Notes under the pieces: model-generated
What the model was told of the DNA's origin: nothing
What the model saw: the letters and a program-made list of their open reading frames with translations, nothing else
Databases searched by the model: none
DNA from: PALSA-607 sp963825425
Lineage (GTDB): Bacteria; Actinomycetota; Actinomycetes; Acidothermales; Acidothermaceae
DNA length: 64,000 bases
Assembly (NCBI GenBank): GCA_963825425.1
Contig: CAWGTF010000013.1
Location: 248,001 to 312,000 of the forward strand
Direction: 5' to 3'
Made by a program: the position numbers and the translations under genes
Part shown: positions 30,458-38,556 of the stretch, in pieces
How positions within the stretch are numbered: the stretch's first letter is position 1
Layout: each line of letters begins with the position of its first letter

Positions 30458-31441
30458 ATGAACTCGTCCGTCGTCCCGACGCGAGTAAGCGCGGCACATG
30501 CACTTGTCGCGGCGGCCGCGACGGCGCCATCGATCCTCAATACCCAGCCGTGGTCGTTCGAGATACGGGACCACACGATCGATCTGTACGAGGATCCCGA
30601 CCGTGCAGTCCTGCGACGCATAGACCCGGCCGGGAGACAACTCACGATCAGTTGCGGTGCCGCGCTGTTCAATATGCGGGTGACAGCCGCCCATCTCGGT
30701 CGCGCAATCGACGTCACACTGCTTCCGGATCCGACGAAGCCCCGACTCCTGGCGACCGTCGTTGTCGGCGCGCGGGTACCGATTCGCGGCGCGGACGCGA
30801 TCCTCCAGCCGGCGATCCGGCGGCGGCACACGCACCGCCGCGCGTTCAGCCGCCGGGGCGTGCCCGGCGCGATCGTGCGTGAGCTGGCCGAAGCCGCCCG
30901 ACTCGAGCAAGCGGCGATGTTCGTGATGTCCCGAAGGGAGCGGGCATGGCTGCTCGATCTGATCGCGCTCTCCGACGCTGTGCTGGTCGATGACCCGGGC
31001 TACGATCGCGACCTGGCCAGCTGGACCGACGGCAACCCGCGGCGACACGATGGGATTCCGCCGAGCTCGTTCGGAACGACCTCGGTGAGCGGGTCACCAC
31101 CGATGCGCGACTTTGCGCACGCCAACCCCCGAATCTTCGTGCCACGCCAGAACTATCCAACAGACCCGTGCGTGGCGATCCTGTCGACCCAACAGGACAC
31201 GCCTATGGCGTGGCTGCGGGCCGGCCAGGCGCTGCAACGCGTCTTGCTCCTCGCCACTGTGCGGGGACTCGCTGCCTCGTTCCTCAATCAACCGCTGGAG
31301 ACCGCGGAGATCCGGGGCGAGCTATTCCCGTACGGGCATCCACAGATGATCATGCGGCTGGGGTACGCACAGCCGGACGTCGCAACCCCACGGCGTCCGC
31401 TCACCGAGATCATCCGCCACGAGTCCGATCCCGGCAGCTAG
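30458..31441 (+). CDS. Nitroreductase-fold protein, Acg family
   Basis: This is a flavin-fold protein of 327 residues resembling the mycobacterial Acg/Rv2032-type proteins of the DosR regulon. It begins AAHALVAAAATAPSILNTQP followed by WSFEI, the family's signature start (APSxxNxQPW). The double-domain arrangement continues through RRRHTHRRAFS, TQQDTPMAWLRAGQALQRVL and FPYGHPQMIMRLGY. Acg proteins bind FMN tightly but shield it, so storage or sequestration of flavin is the proposed role. The frame is intact and a DevR-like box lies upstream, supporting membership in the hypoxia set. Confidence 0.88.
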   Translation: MNSSVVPTRVSAAHALVAAAATAPSILNTQPWSFEIRDHTIDLYEDPDRAVLRRIDPAGRQLTISCGAALFNMRVTAAHLGRAIDVTLLPDPTKPRLLATVVVGARVPIRGADAILQPAIRRRHTHRRAFSRRGVPGAIVRELAEAARLEQAAMFVMSRRERAWLLDLIALSDAVLVDDPGYDRDLASWTDGNPRRHDGIPPSSFGTTSVSGSPPMRDFAHANPRIFVPRQNYPTDPCVAILSTQQDTPMAWLRAGQALQRVLLLATVRGLAASFLNQPLETAEIRGELFPYGHPQMIMRLGYAQPDVATPRRPLTEIIRHESDPGS

Positions 31442-31474
31442 CCCGTTGATGCCTGCGTCCACCGTCGCACCAAC

Positions 31475-31488
31475 GGGAACAAGGGCCC
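31475..31488. promoter_or_regulatory. DevR-box-like site upstream of a universal stress protein gene
   Basis: GGGAACAAGGGCCC matches 10 of 14 core positions, with both outer half-sites GGGA and CCC intact. Its centre is 89.5 bases before the ATG at 31571. Confidence 0.45.
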
Positions 31489-31570
31489 AGCACCTCGAGC
31501 CGTTGTGCTCTGCAGCTGGGCTGGTGTCCGGTGAAGGGTTGGCTCACGGGGCCGTATCGAGGAGGCTGCA

Positions 31571-31987
31571 ATGACGAGCACCATCTTGCTGGCAGTCGAT
31601 GACTCGGCGCACTCGCAGCGCGCTGCCGAAGTCTCGCAAGGGCTGGCTCAGCTCACCAAGTACAAGGTTGTTGTGATCCACATCCACGAACTCGCGACCG
31701 GCCGCTGGGGAAGCATGCGGGTCGACGACAACACCGGCGACGCATTCGCCGAAACGATCGTCAAGGGCCTGCTAGGTGCTGGCATCGATGCCCGCTTCGA
31801 GACCCGTGACGCCCACTACGGCCAGGTGGCACAGACGCTTTCGGTCGCCGCCGAGGATCTGGACGCGGACATGATCGTCGTCGGATCACGAGGCCGCTCG
31901 AACGTCGCCTCGCTCACCCTGGGCAGCGTGTCGCACAAGTTGTTGCACCTCGCGCGCCGTCCCGTCCTGGTGGTTCCGTCCGTCTAA
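31571..31987 (+). CDS. Universal stress protein, single UspA domain
   Basis: This protein of 138 residues begins STILLAVDDSAHSQRAAEVS and ends with the ATP-binding signature GSRGRSNVASLTLGSVSHK, then RPVLVVPSV. It is cytoplasmic and the frame is intact. It is one of three universal stress proteins in the window, each in a different sequence subgroup. The upstream DevR-like box and neighbours (nitroreductase, flavodoxin, GAPDH) place it in the low-oxygen group. A 17-base tandem duplication spans its stop codon. Confidence 0.9.
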   Translation: MTSTILLAVDDSAHSQRAAEVSQGLAQLTKYKVVVIHIHELATGRWGSMRVDDNTGDAFAETIVKGLLGAGIDARFETRDAHYGQVAQTLSVAAEDLDADMIVVGSRGRSNVASLTLGSVSHKLLHLARRPVLVVPSV

Positions 31988-32013
31988 CAGAGCCTCCCGT
32001 CTAACAGAGCCTC
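31980..32013 (+). repeat. 17-bp tandem duplication across the stop codon
   Basis: CCGTCTAACAGAGCCTC occurs twice back to back (31980-31996 and 31997-32013). The first copy contains the end and TAA stop of the universal stress protein; the second gives an in-frame backup stop-like remnant. It looks like a recent slippage duplication. Confidence 0.85.
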
Positions 32014-32035
32014 GAACGAGAGAGGTGAGCAGACC

Positions 32036-32551
32036 ATGCGCGCCGTCGTCGTCTACGAGTCAATGTACGGAAACACCCGTACGATCGCCGAAGCCCTGGG
32101 TGACGGTTTGAGTTGGGTGTTCGATACCACTGTGGTGCCCGTCGACAAGGCAACGTCCGACCTCCTCCACGATGCCGACCTCGTTGCCGTCGGCGGCCCA
32201 ACCCACGCGCACTCGATATCGCGCGCCGCAACTCGCAAGGCAGCTGTCGATGCCGCGCACGACAAGGCGCTGCCAGTCGATGCGTCGGCGGCAGGACCGG
32301 GCCTGCGAGAGTGGTTCGCGGACGTCGGTGCGCATCCACATGCGATCGCCGTCGCGTTCGATACAAGGCTGGCTCTGCCAGCTACGGTGACGGGCCGGGC
32401 CGGCCGTGGGATCGTGCGACGGCTGCGCAGACGCAACTTCGCTGACGTTCGCGACGCCGGAAGTTTCTTCGTCGACAAGAACAACAAGCTGCTCGCAGGC
32501 GAGACGGAACGGGCCGCGGCATGGGGGCGCTCATTCGTACGAGATCTCTGA
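32036..32551 (+). CDS. Flavodoxin-like protein
   Basis: This is a flavodoxin-fold protein of 171 residues. It begins RAVVVYESMYGNTRTIAEAL, the FMN phosphate-binding loop with the Thr/Asn pattern SMYGNTRT. VAVGGPTHAHSISRA then gives the aromatic-loop position with PTH in place of the usual Tyr or Trp. The C-terminal part ends SFFVDKNNKLLAGETERAAA, typical of FMN-dependent flavodoxin/NADPH-dehydrogenase-like proteins in actinobacteria. It may carry electrons for PFOR or the hydrogenase under iron limitation. It lies 48 bases after the stress protein and 51 before GAPDH. Confidence 0.8.
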   Translation: MRAVVVYESMYGNTRTIAEALGDGLSWVFDTTVVPVDKATSDLLHDADLVAVGGPTHAHSISRAATRKAAVDAAHDKALPVDASAAGPGLREWFADVGAHPHAIAVAFDTRLALPATVTGRAGRGIVRRLRRRNFADVRDAGSFFVDKNNKLLAGETERAAAWGRSFVRDL

Positions 32552-32602
32552 CCCACGGCGTTCCATGCAGAACCTAGTCCTTACTAGCAAGGAGAGTGCG
32601 TT

Positions 32603-33601
32603 ATGACCGTGCGGGTCGCTATCAATGGCTTTGGTCGAGTGGGGCGAGTCTTCTACCGCATCGCCCAAGAGCGCGGGATGGAAGTCGTCGCCGTGAACGA
32701 CGTGACAGATGTGGCCACCCTCGCCCACTTACTCACCTACGACTCGACATTCGGACGGCTGCGTGGCGCCGTCGACCACGGGGACACCTGGATCTCGGTC
32801 AATGGACACCGCATGGCGGCCCTCTCTGAGCGCGACCCCCGCCGATTGCCGTGGAAGGACCTCGGCGTTGACATCGTCATCGAGTCGACAGGGCTCTTCC
32901 GCGGGCGCGACGACGCTGCGCTCCACCTGGAGGCAGGCGCCCGCAAGGTTCTCATCTCCGCACCCGGCAAGGGCGTGGACGCGACCATCGTGCTGGGTGT
33001 GAACGAGGACACCTACGACACGACCCTGCACCATGTCATCTCTAACGCGTCCTGCACGACGAACTGCATTGCACCGATGGTGAAGGTGCTCGACGACGCG
33101 TTCGGGTTTGCGCGCGGCTTCATGACGACGATCCACGCCTTCACCAATGATCAGGTAACGCTGGACTCGCCGCACAAGGATCTACGCCGCGGCCGGACAG
33201 CCTCTGTCAACATCATCCCGACGAGCACCGGTGCGGCGCGGTCGGTTGGTGTCGTCATCCCCGAGCTCGCCGGTCGGCTCGATGGTGTCGCGATCCGCGT
33301 GCCCGTCGAGGACGGGTCGTTGGTGGATCTTGCCGCGATGCTCGACCAGGAAGTCACCGCCGACGAGGTGAATGGCGCGTTCATGAACGCCGCAGACGGA
33401 CTACTGAAGGGCATCATGCGGTACACCGCTGACCCCGTTGTCTCGCGTGACGTCATCGGTGACCCGGCGTCCTGCATCTTCGATTCGCTGCTCACGCAGG
33501 CAAGCGGACCGCTGGTCAAGGTCTTCGGCTGGTACGACAACGAGTGGGGCTACACCAGCAGGCTGGTCGACCTCACCGAGTTCGTCGCCGCGCGGCTGTA
33601 A
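32603..33601 (+). CDS. gap: Glyceraldehyde-3-phosphate dehydrogenase, type I
   Basis: This glycolytic enzyme oxidises glyceraldehyde-3-phosphate to 1,3-bisphosphoglycerate with NAD. It has 332 residues and an intact frame, with AAGGAG before the ATG. The Rossmann motif is INGFGRVGR, the Asp at the end of beta-2 (VVAVNDVTD) indicates NAD preference, and catalytic Cys151 lies in SNASCTTNC. HAFTNDQ and WYDNEWGY are as expected. It stands apart from pgk and tpi and next to stress genes, so it may be a second, hypoxia-induced isozyme; the main copy would be elsewhere in the genome. Confidence 0.95.
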   Translation: MTVRVAINGFGRVGRVFYRIAQERGMEVVAVNDVTDVATLAHLLTYDSTFGRLRGAVDHGDTWISVNGHRMAALSERDPRRLPWKDLGVDIVIESTGLFRGRDDAALHLEAGARKVLISAPGKGVDATIVLGVNEDTYDTTLHHVISNASCTTNCIAPMVKVLDDAFGFARGFMTTIHAFTNDQVTLDSPHKDLRRGRTASVNIIPTSTGAARSVGVVIPELAGRLDGVAIRVPVEDGSLVDLAAMLDQEVTADEVNGAFMNAADGLLKGIMRYTADPVVSRDVIGDPASCIFDSLLTQASGPLVKVFGWYDNEWGYTSRLVDLTEFVAARL

Positions 33602-33642
33602 GTCGTCGGATTCTCCAGCTCGTTCGACTCCAGCTCAATTCC

Positions 33643-33678
33643 AGGGTGTCGGCCCGTCAAAAGGGGGGCCGGCACCCT
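33643..33678. terminator. Bidirectional hairpin terminator between GAPDH and the convergent oxidase gene
   Basis: AGGGTGTCGGCCC and GGGCCGGCACCCT form a 13-pair stem (with one T-G pair) around a loop of about ten bases containing CAAAAGG. It starts 42 bases after the GAPDH stop and lies between two convergent genes, so it can serve both. Confidence 0.75.
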
Positions 33679-33703
33679 CGATGTTGTCCGCAACTAGGAA
33701 CGC

Positions 33704-33765
33704 GCGTCTGCGACGCGCTACGACCGGCGTCTGCGACGCGCTACGACCGAGCGTCTGCGACGCGA
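33704..33765. repeat. Three tandem copies of a 23-24 bp unit, each a small hairpin
   Basis: GCGTCTGCGACGC, followed in the first two copies by GCTACGACC, recurs at 33704, 33727 and 33751. Each unit contains the inverted repeat GCGTC-TGC-GACGC. The array overlaps the 3' end and stop of the pyridoxamine-oxidase-like gene, so it also encodes that protein's last residues (ending RRVADARS). Confidence 0.85.
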
Positions 33766-34205
33766 CGAAGCGGTGGCGCGAAGCTCGAACACGAGTCGGC
33801 GATCGGCAGATGCTGGCCACTGATCAGCTCGGCGTGCAGGCGCAGGTATCGGTCGGTGGTCGTCGGTCGCCAGGTCTGCAAGTGCCAGGCGTCGAGGCGA
33901 GCGATGTCGTCCGCGTCGTCGACTAGCTCAACGCGTCCAGTCACGACGACACTCCAGCCGGAGCGATCGACGGCGTTGATCTCGTCTACTTCGAACGCCA
34001 CCACGTTGCCTGGGGTGTGCGTCGCCAGAGCGGATCGTCTGCCAGTGCGGATGACGACGTCCGTACCGTCGAGGATGAAGTTCACCGGGGTAACGAACGG
34101 CAGCGCACGGTCGGAATAGACGAGCCGCCCGACAGGAACGGTCGCCAAGAGGGCTAAGGCGTCGCCCTCGGACAACGTGCCGGAGTTAGGGAGTTCCGCT
34201 GACAT
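33741..34205 (-). CDS. Pyridoxamine 5'-phosphate oxidase-fold (split beta-barrel flavin/F420) protein
   Basis: This protein of 154 residues has the split-barrel fold used by pyridoxamine phosphate oxidases and actinobacterial FMN/F420 reductases. It begins LLATVPVGRLVYSDRALPFV then TPVNFIL, with VIRTGRRSALATHTPGNVVA and GWSVVVTGRVELV, all typical. Proteins of this group are common members of the mycobacterial DosR regulon. The C-terminal tail beyond ISGQHLPIA runs into the tandem repeat array and is probably not conserved. An 11/14 DevR-like box is centred 42.5 bases upstream of the ATG. The cofactor cannot be decided from sequence alone. Confidence 0.82.
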   Translation of the reverse strand: MSAELPNSGTLSEGDALALLATVPVGRLVYSDRALPFVTPVNFILDGTDVVIRTGRRSALATHTPGNVVAFEVDEINAVDRSGWSVVVTGRVELVDDADDIARLDAWHLQTWRPTTTDRYLRLHAELISGQHLPIADSCSSFAPPLRRVADARS

Positions 34206-34240
34206 GCATCCATGCTCTTATGGCGTAGCGGTGACACGAA

Positions 34241-34254
34241 GGGGCGAAAGTCCT
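34241..34254 (-). promoter_or_regulatory. DevR-box-like site upstream of the pyridoxamine-oxidase-like gene
   Basis: GGGGCGAAAGTCCT matches 11 of 14 core positions and includes the AAAGTCC half. Its centre (34247.5) is 42.5 bases from the ATG at 34205, the same distance as at cydA. Confidence 0.55.
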
Positions 34255-34329
34255 CACTGGCTGGGATCGAAGCCTGCCGCCCACAAGTCCCCGAATCGGG
34301 CTGGCCTGAGTCCTCGGTCCTGCCCGGGC

Positions 34330-34343
34330 GAGACTTTGGGCCG
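34330..34343 (+). promoter_or_regulatory. DevR-box-like site upstream of a divergent universal stress protein gene
   Basis: GAGACTTTGGGCCG matches 10 of 14 core positions. It is centred 119.5 bases before the GTG at 34456. The 250-base divergent gap also contains AGTCCCCGAATCGGGCT (about 34288-34304), a loose inverted repeat. Confidence 0.4.
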
Positions 34344-34455
34344 TGTTTGATCCCGCGCGCGCGGAGGAGGCTTGAGATTGCGGAGATCGGCGCGTCGCTA
34401 GACACATTCGAAGCCGCATCAAGCGAGCGAGGCGCCTCGAGCAGAAGGAGGAGCC

Positions 34456-35058
34456 GTGACCGCCTGTCATGACACGTCGAGTTGGGGATTTGCAGAGGAC
34501 CCGAGCGACGCACGCGTCGCAGGTGCAGTTCTGGCGACCCGGTTTCGGCGAGTAGTCGTCGGTGTCGATGGCTCCCCAAACTCCGTCGCAGCATTGCGGT
34601 TCGCCGTTGGGCTCGCCGGACGCGACGGAGGAACCGTCGACGCCATCTGTGCGTTTCATCGGTACGTGCAGCCGCAGTACCCATTCGCCCTCGCTGTTCC
34701 GCCATACGGCACGTTGGGTGAGGGTGCCCACGAGGGAAACACCCTTGTGAACACTGTCATCGATGCTGAGGTCGATGCTCGTCACAGCCTCGAGAACGCG
34801 ATGAACGACGCGTTCGGATGTTCGGAGCTCGTTGGGGTCCATCTGATCGCGCTCGAGGGGTCTGCGCACGACGTGCTCACCCGCAGCGCGCAGGACGCGG
34901 ACATTCTCGTCGTCGGCGCCCGCGGTCACTCGGGTCCACTTGCGCTGGTGCTTGGCTCGACGGCACAGGCATGCACGCGACACGCGCACTGCCCTGTTCT
35001 CGTTGTGCCGAGCCCTGCTCCGGCCGTGCCCGGCACTACCGACGCACCGCTGGACTAG
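34456..35058 (+). CDS. Universal stress protein with N-terminal extension
   Basis: This is a UspA-domain protein of 200 residues. GGAGGAG precedes the GTG at 34456. About 30 residues precede the domain, which starts FRRVVVGVDGSPNSVAALRF and ends with GARGHSGPLALVLGSTAQAC, then CPVLVVPS, the ATP-binding signature. A longer insert (FHRYVQPQYPFALAVPPYGT) lies between beta-2 and the following helix. The frame is intact. It is divergent from the pyridoxamine-oxidase-like gene and convergent with cydC, and DevR-like sites lie in the divergent region. Confidence 0.88.
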   Translation: MTACHDTSSWGFAEDPSDARVAGAVLATRFRRVVVGVDGSPNSVAALRFAVGLAGRDGGTVDAICAFHRYVQPQYPFALAVPPYGTLGEGAHEGNTLVNTVIDAEVDARHSLENAMNDAFGCSELVGVHLIALEGSAHDVLTRSAQDADILVVGARGHSGPLALVLGSTAQACTRHAHCPVLVVPSPAPAVPGTTDAPLD

Positions 35059-35083
35059 AGCTGCTGCACCGGCCGACGCTCCG

Positions 35084-36889
35084 TCATCCCGTTGGCCGGT
35101 GCAGTTCCGCTCTGGAGGACACGGTCACGAGTGTTCGCTGACCGTCTGGTTGGGCGGTGGGACCGTGCACCGGGAGACCGTGCACCGGCCCGTTCATCGG
35201 ACGCAGTCGGCCAGCATCGAGAATCAAGATCTCGTCAGCCTGCTCAAACCAGTCGATGCGGTGAGTCGCGATCAGGACAGCGCGATCACGGGTTGCCACG
35301 AGCACATCGCTGATCAGCGCCTGCGCGGCTGCCTTGTCTAGACCCTCAGTCGGTTCATCGAAGAGGACGACGGGGAACTCACCAAGCAGCACCTGGGCGA
35401 GGGCGATCCGACGAAGTTGACCGCCCGACACCTGGGTGCCGCGAGGGCCGACCACGGTATCGAGGCCCTGCGGTAGGCCGTCGAGCCAGTCACCCAGTCC
35501 GACCCGGCGGAGTAACTCGGCCAATACCCCGTCAGTCGCGTCCGGGTCGCCGATGAGCAAGTTGGCCCGGATGGTGCTGTCGAACAGGTGCGGCTGCTGC
35601 AGACAACAGCCGACTACGCGGCGCACGTCATCGCCGCTGAGGTCACGCACGCTTACCCCATCGATCGTGAACGATCCCGAGTCGAACTCCAAGAACCTCA
35701 ACAGCACGGCCATCAACGTGCTCTTGCCCGCACCGCTCTCACCAACAACCACCACCCGGCTACCCGCCGAAAGCTCGAGGTCGGCTCCTCGCAGCACCGG
35801 GCGCACGGTGTTACCAGTATCGCCGGCGCCGCGGCCCGGATAGCTGGCCGTAACACCCCGAAGCCGAACCATCGTGGGGTTTCGGGGAACTTCCTGGGCT
35901 AAGAGCGGATCGACGATGAGTGCGGGCGACCCAGTGAGGAGGAGGAGTTTGTGGGCCGCGGTGCGCGCTCGCCTGACAACTTGCCCAACACGAGGAAGGT
36001 CGACGACGACCTCGGGCGCGGCCCACGCGATCAGAACGACGACGGCGAACATGACACCGGCTAGCGCGCCCGATCGAACCGCGGGAATCCCGATTCGCAC
36101 TGCCGACCAAAGAGCGAACCCGGCCGATACCGTCAACAACGCAGTGCCGGCCGACAGCCCAAACGCCGCACGACGCTCGACTCGCGCGAGCGCGCGGTCC
36201 GCCAACTCGACGCGCTCCAACGCGGCGTCGGTGGCGTTGAACACCAGCAAGTCGTCGCTTCCTTCGAGCAGGTCGACCACCGCAACCGCAAGTGCGCCGC
36301 GCGCCGCAACGGCGTGCCGAGACGCCCGGCCCTCGGACCACAAAACAGCTAGCGGGACGCCAACCCCGCCCAGAACAAGCGCGAGAGCCAACGTGAAGGC
36401 CGCGGCAGGCAGCAGCACCGCCGTGAACACGACGGCAACCAGACCTACCAACAACGCTCCTGCGGCAGGCAGCAGAGCACGCACGTACACGTCCTGCACC
36501 GCATCGACCTCGGATGCCATTTGAGACAGCAGATCGCCACTGTGAGCGTCGCTCAGTCCGATCGGCGCCAGCGGTATCAATGCCTGAAAGATCCGTTGTC
36601 GCAGCGCCGAAACGACGCGCAGTGCGCCGTCATGAGCTGCGAGCCGCTCACCGTACCGAAGGACACCACGACCGATCCCAAATGTTCGCACCAACACCGC
36701 GGCTACCATCAGTGTCAGAACGGGCGGGTGCTGCGCCGCGCGAGCGATCAGCCATCCCGACGTCGCGGCAAGGCTGACGGCACAGGCACTGGCACCGGCG
36801 CCGAGCAAGGCCGCGACAACCAAGCGCGTCCGCACGCCCTTGGTGCACGCGAGCAGCAACCGGTTGGTCGACAACGTTGGTGAACTCAT
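35084..36889 (-). CDS. cydC: CydC subunit of the CydDC ABC exporter
   Basis: This half-transporter of 601 residues exports thiols (glutathione or cysteine in other bacteria) and is needed to assemble cytochrome bd. Six membrane helices occupy the N-terminal 300 residues. The nucleotide-binding domain has Walker A GESGAGKST, the signature QVSGGQLRRIALAQ and Walker B VVLFDEPTEG, followed by the switch His in IATHRID. Its ATG overlaps the cydD stop by four bases, making it the last gene of a cydABDC operon. The C-terminal tail contains a GPVHGLPVHGPT repeat. The frame is intact. Confidence 0.93.
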   Translation of the reverse strand: MSSPTLSTNRLLLACTKGVRTRLVVAALLGAGASACAVSLAATSGWLIARAAQHPPVLTLMVAAVLVRTFGIGRGVLRYGERLAAHDGALRVVSALRQRIFQALIPLAPIGLSDAHSGDLLSQMASEVDAVQDVYVRALLPAAGALLVGLVAVVFTAVLLPAAAFTLALALVLGGVGVPLAVLWSEGRASRHAVAARGALAVAVVDLLEGSDDLLVFNATDAALERVELADRALARVERRAAFGLSAGTALLTVSAGFALWSAVRIGIPAVRSGALAGVMFAVVVLIAWAAPEVVVDLPRVGQVVRRARTAAHKLLLLTGSPALIVDPLLAQEVPRNPTMVRLRGVTASYPGRGAGDTGNTVRPVLRGADLELSAGSRVVVVGESGAGKSTLMAVLLRFLEFDSGSFTIDGVSVRDLSGDDVRRVVGCCLQQPHLFDSTIRANLLIGDPDATDGVLAELLRRVGLGDWLDGLPQGLDTVVGPRGTQVSGGQLRRIALAQVLLGEFPVVLFDEPTEGLDKAAAQALISDVLVATRDRAVLIATHRIDWFEQADEILILDAGRLRPMNGPVHGLPVHGPTAQPDGQRTLVTVSSRAELHRPTG

Positions 36890-38556
36890 GCGGTGCTCGT
36901 CCCGACAGCAGCGAGTTCGGCCGGTGCGCGCATCGAAACAATGCGATCGGCCCTCATGAACAGGTTCGGCTGGTGCGATGTGAAGAGCACCGCACGGCGT
37001 CCGCTGAGTGACGCGAGGGTCTCGGCAACCACCTCCGCCGCTTCGGGATCGAGGGACGCCGTCGGCTCGTCCAGCAGCAGCAGCGGCGCGTCGCGCAGGA
37101 GTGCCCGAGCAATCGCAACTCGCTGCCGCTGACCAACAGAGAGCCCGACACCGTGCTCACCGAGCATGGTTGAGAAGCCGTTCGGCAATGCTGTGATGAA
37201 TTCCTCTGCCGCGGCCTGACGGGCGGCCGCGCGAACCTGGCCGTCGGTCGCATCCGGCCGGCCGAGCCGGATGTTCTCGGCAACCGTTGCAGCGAACAGA
37301 TGTGGCCGTTGGCCGACCCACCCGATCAGCTCCCGCCACGACTGAGGTTCGATGTCAGCGAGGTCGGTGTCGTGCACCAACACCCTACCTGCGTCGGGTG
37401 CGCGCAGTTTCAACAGCACCGACAACACGGTGGACTTGCCGCATCCGCTCGGACCGACCAGCGCCACTAGCTCGCCCGGATGCACCACGAAATCCAGATC
37501 CTCAAGAGCGGCAATCGACCGTCCGGGGTACCGGACCGTAAGGCCAACGCTCCGAACCGGACCCCACAGATCTGCTACCCGCCGCACTCCCACTTTCGGC
37601 GAGTCTGCCTCCAAGATGTCCAGCGCCGACTGCACTGCGGCCACGCCTTCGACGCTCGCGTGATACGCCGCACCAACGCGACGCAACGGCAGGTAGACCT
37701 CAGGCGCGAGCAGCAGGACGAGGAGCGAAGTTCGTAACGTCAAGTCGCCGTGTACCAAGCGGAATCCAACGGAGACCGCCACAATCGCAACCGAAAGGCT
37801 TGCAAGTAGCTCCAGGACGAGTGACGACAAGAATGCGGTTCGCAAGGTGCGCATGGTCTTGCGCCGAAGGTCCTCAGAGACCGCCCGAAGCGTGCCGAGT
37901 TGAGCGGTCGCGCGGCCGAACAAGCGAAGAGTCGGAAGGCCCCAGATGATGTCGAGGAAGTGGTTCGCCAGTCGGCTCATCGCACGCCATTGACGATCCA
38001 TGCTCTTGCGCGTGCCGATGCCGATCAAGATCATGAAGATCGGGATGAGCGGCAAGGTGCAGAGCACGATCACGCCCGAGGTCGGGTCGCCCGCGAGCAC
38101 ACGGCCGCCGACAATGATCGGAACAACGCAGGCGAGAATCAGTTGCGGCAGATACCGAGCGAAGTACCCGTCGACGGCGTCCAGTCCCTTCGTCGCCAAA
38201 AGGACTAGCTCGCCGGTGCGGCCCTCGGCCAACCACCGTGGCCCGAACTCGACTGACCTGCCGAGCAGCTTGCGACGCAACGTCGATCGCACGCTGGCAG
38301 CACACCGGTAGGCAGTGACGTCCGATGCCCAAGTCACGGCTGTTCTGAGGATCAGAGTGAGCCCCAGCATGGTCAACTCACCGCGCAAGACGCGGGGCCC
38401 AGCGCCTCCAACGATCGTGCGGCTCAGAAGGTCTGCAACAAGCGTCGCCTGGACGACGACCAGCAGAGCTCCTGCGATTCCGAGCAGGACGCTCACGACG
38501 ATGAACGTTCGCGCCGACCGCGCATGCTGAAGCAGTCGCGGGTCGACTGGCCTCAT
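36886..38556 (-). CDS. cydD: CydD subunit of the CydDC ABC exporter
   Basis: This half-transporter of 556 residues is the partner of CydC. It has six N-terminal membrane helices and a nucleotide-binding domain with Walker A GPSGCGKST, the signature LSVGQRQRVAIARAL and Walker B LLLLDEPTAS. Its start shares one base with the cydB stop (TGATG) and its stop overlaps cydC, so the four cyd genes form one tightly coupled unit. The frame is intact. Confidence 0.93.
   Translation of the reverse strand: MRPVDPRLLQHARSARTFIVVSVLLGIAGALLVVVQATLVADLLSRTIVGGAGPRVLRGELTMLGLTLILRTAVTWASDVTAYRCAASVRSTLRRKLLGRSVEFGPRWLAEGRTGELVLLATKGLDAVDGYFARYLPQLILACVVPIIVGGRVLAGDPTSGVIVLCTLPLIPIFMILIGIGTRKSMDRQWRAMSRLANHFLDIIWGLPTLRLFGRATAQLGTLRAVSEDLRRKTMRTLRTAFLSSLVLELLASLSVAIVAVSVGFRLVHGDLTLRTSLLVLLLAPEVYLPLRRVGAAYHASVEGVAAVQSALDILEADSPKVGVRRVADLWGPVRSVGLTVRYPGRSIAALEDLDFVVHPGELVALVGPSGCGKSTVLSVLLKLRAPDAGRVLVHDTDLADIEPQSWRELIGWVGQRPHLFAATVAENIRLGRPDATDGQVRAAARQAAAEEFITALPNGFSTMLGEHGVGLSVGQRQRVAIARALLRDAPLLLLDEPTASLDPEAAEVVAETLASLSGRRAVLFTSHQPNLFMRADRIVSMRAPAELAAVGTSTA

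Noticed and set aside
32570..32585. Possible DevR box before GAPDH (CCTAGTCCTTACTAG)
   Set aside because: It matches only part of one half-site and lacks the GGGAC end, so it was not listed.
34288..34304. AGTCCCCGAATCGGGCT as an additional DevR site
   Set aside because: It is a loose inverted repeat with the wrong half-site orientation and spacing for the DevR core.
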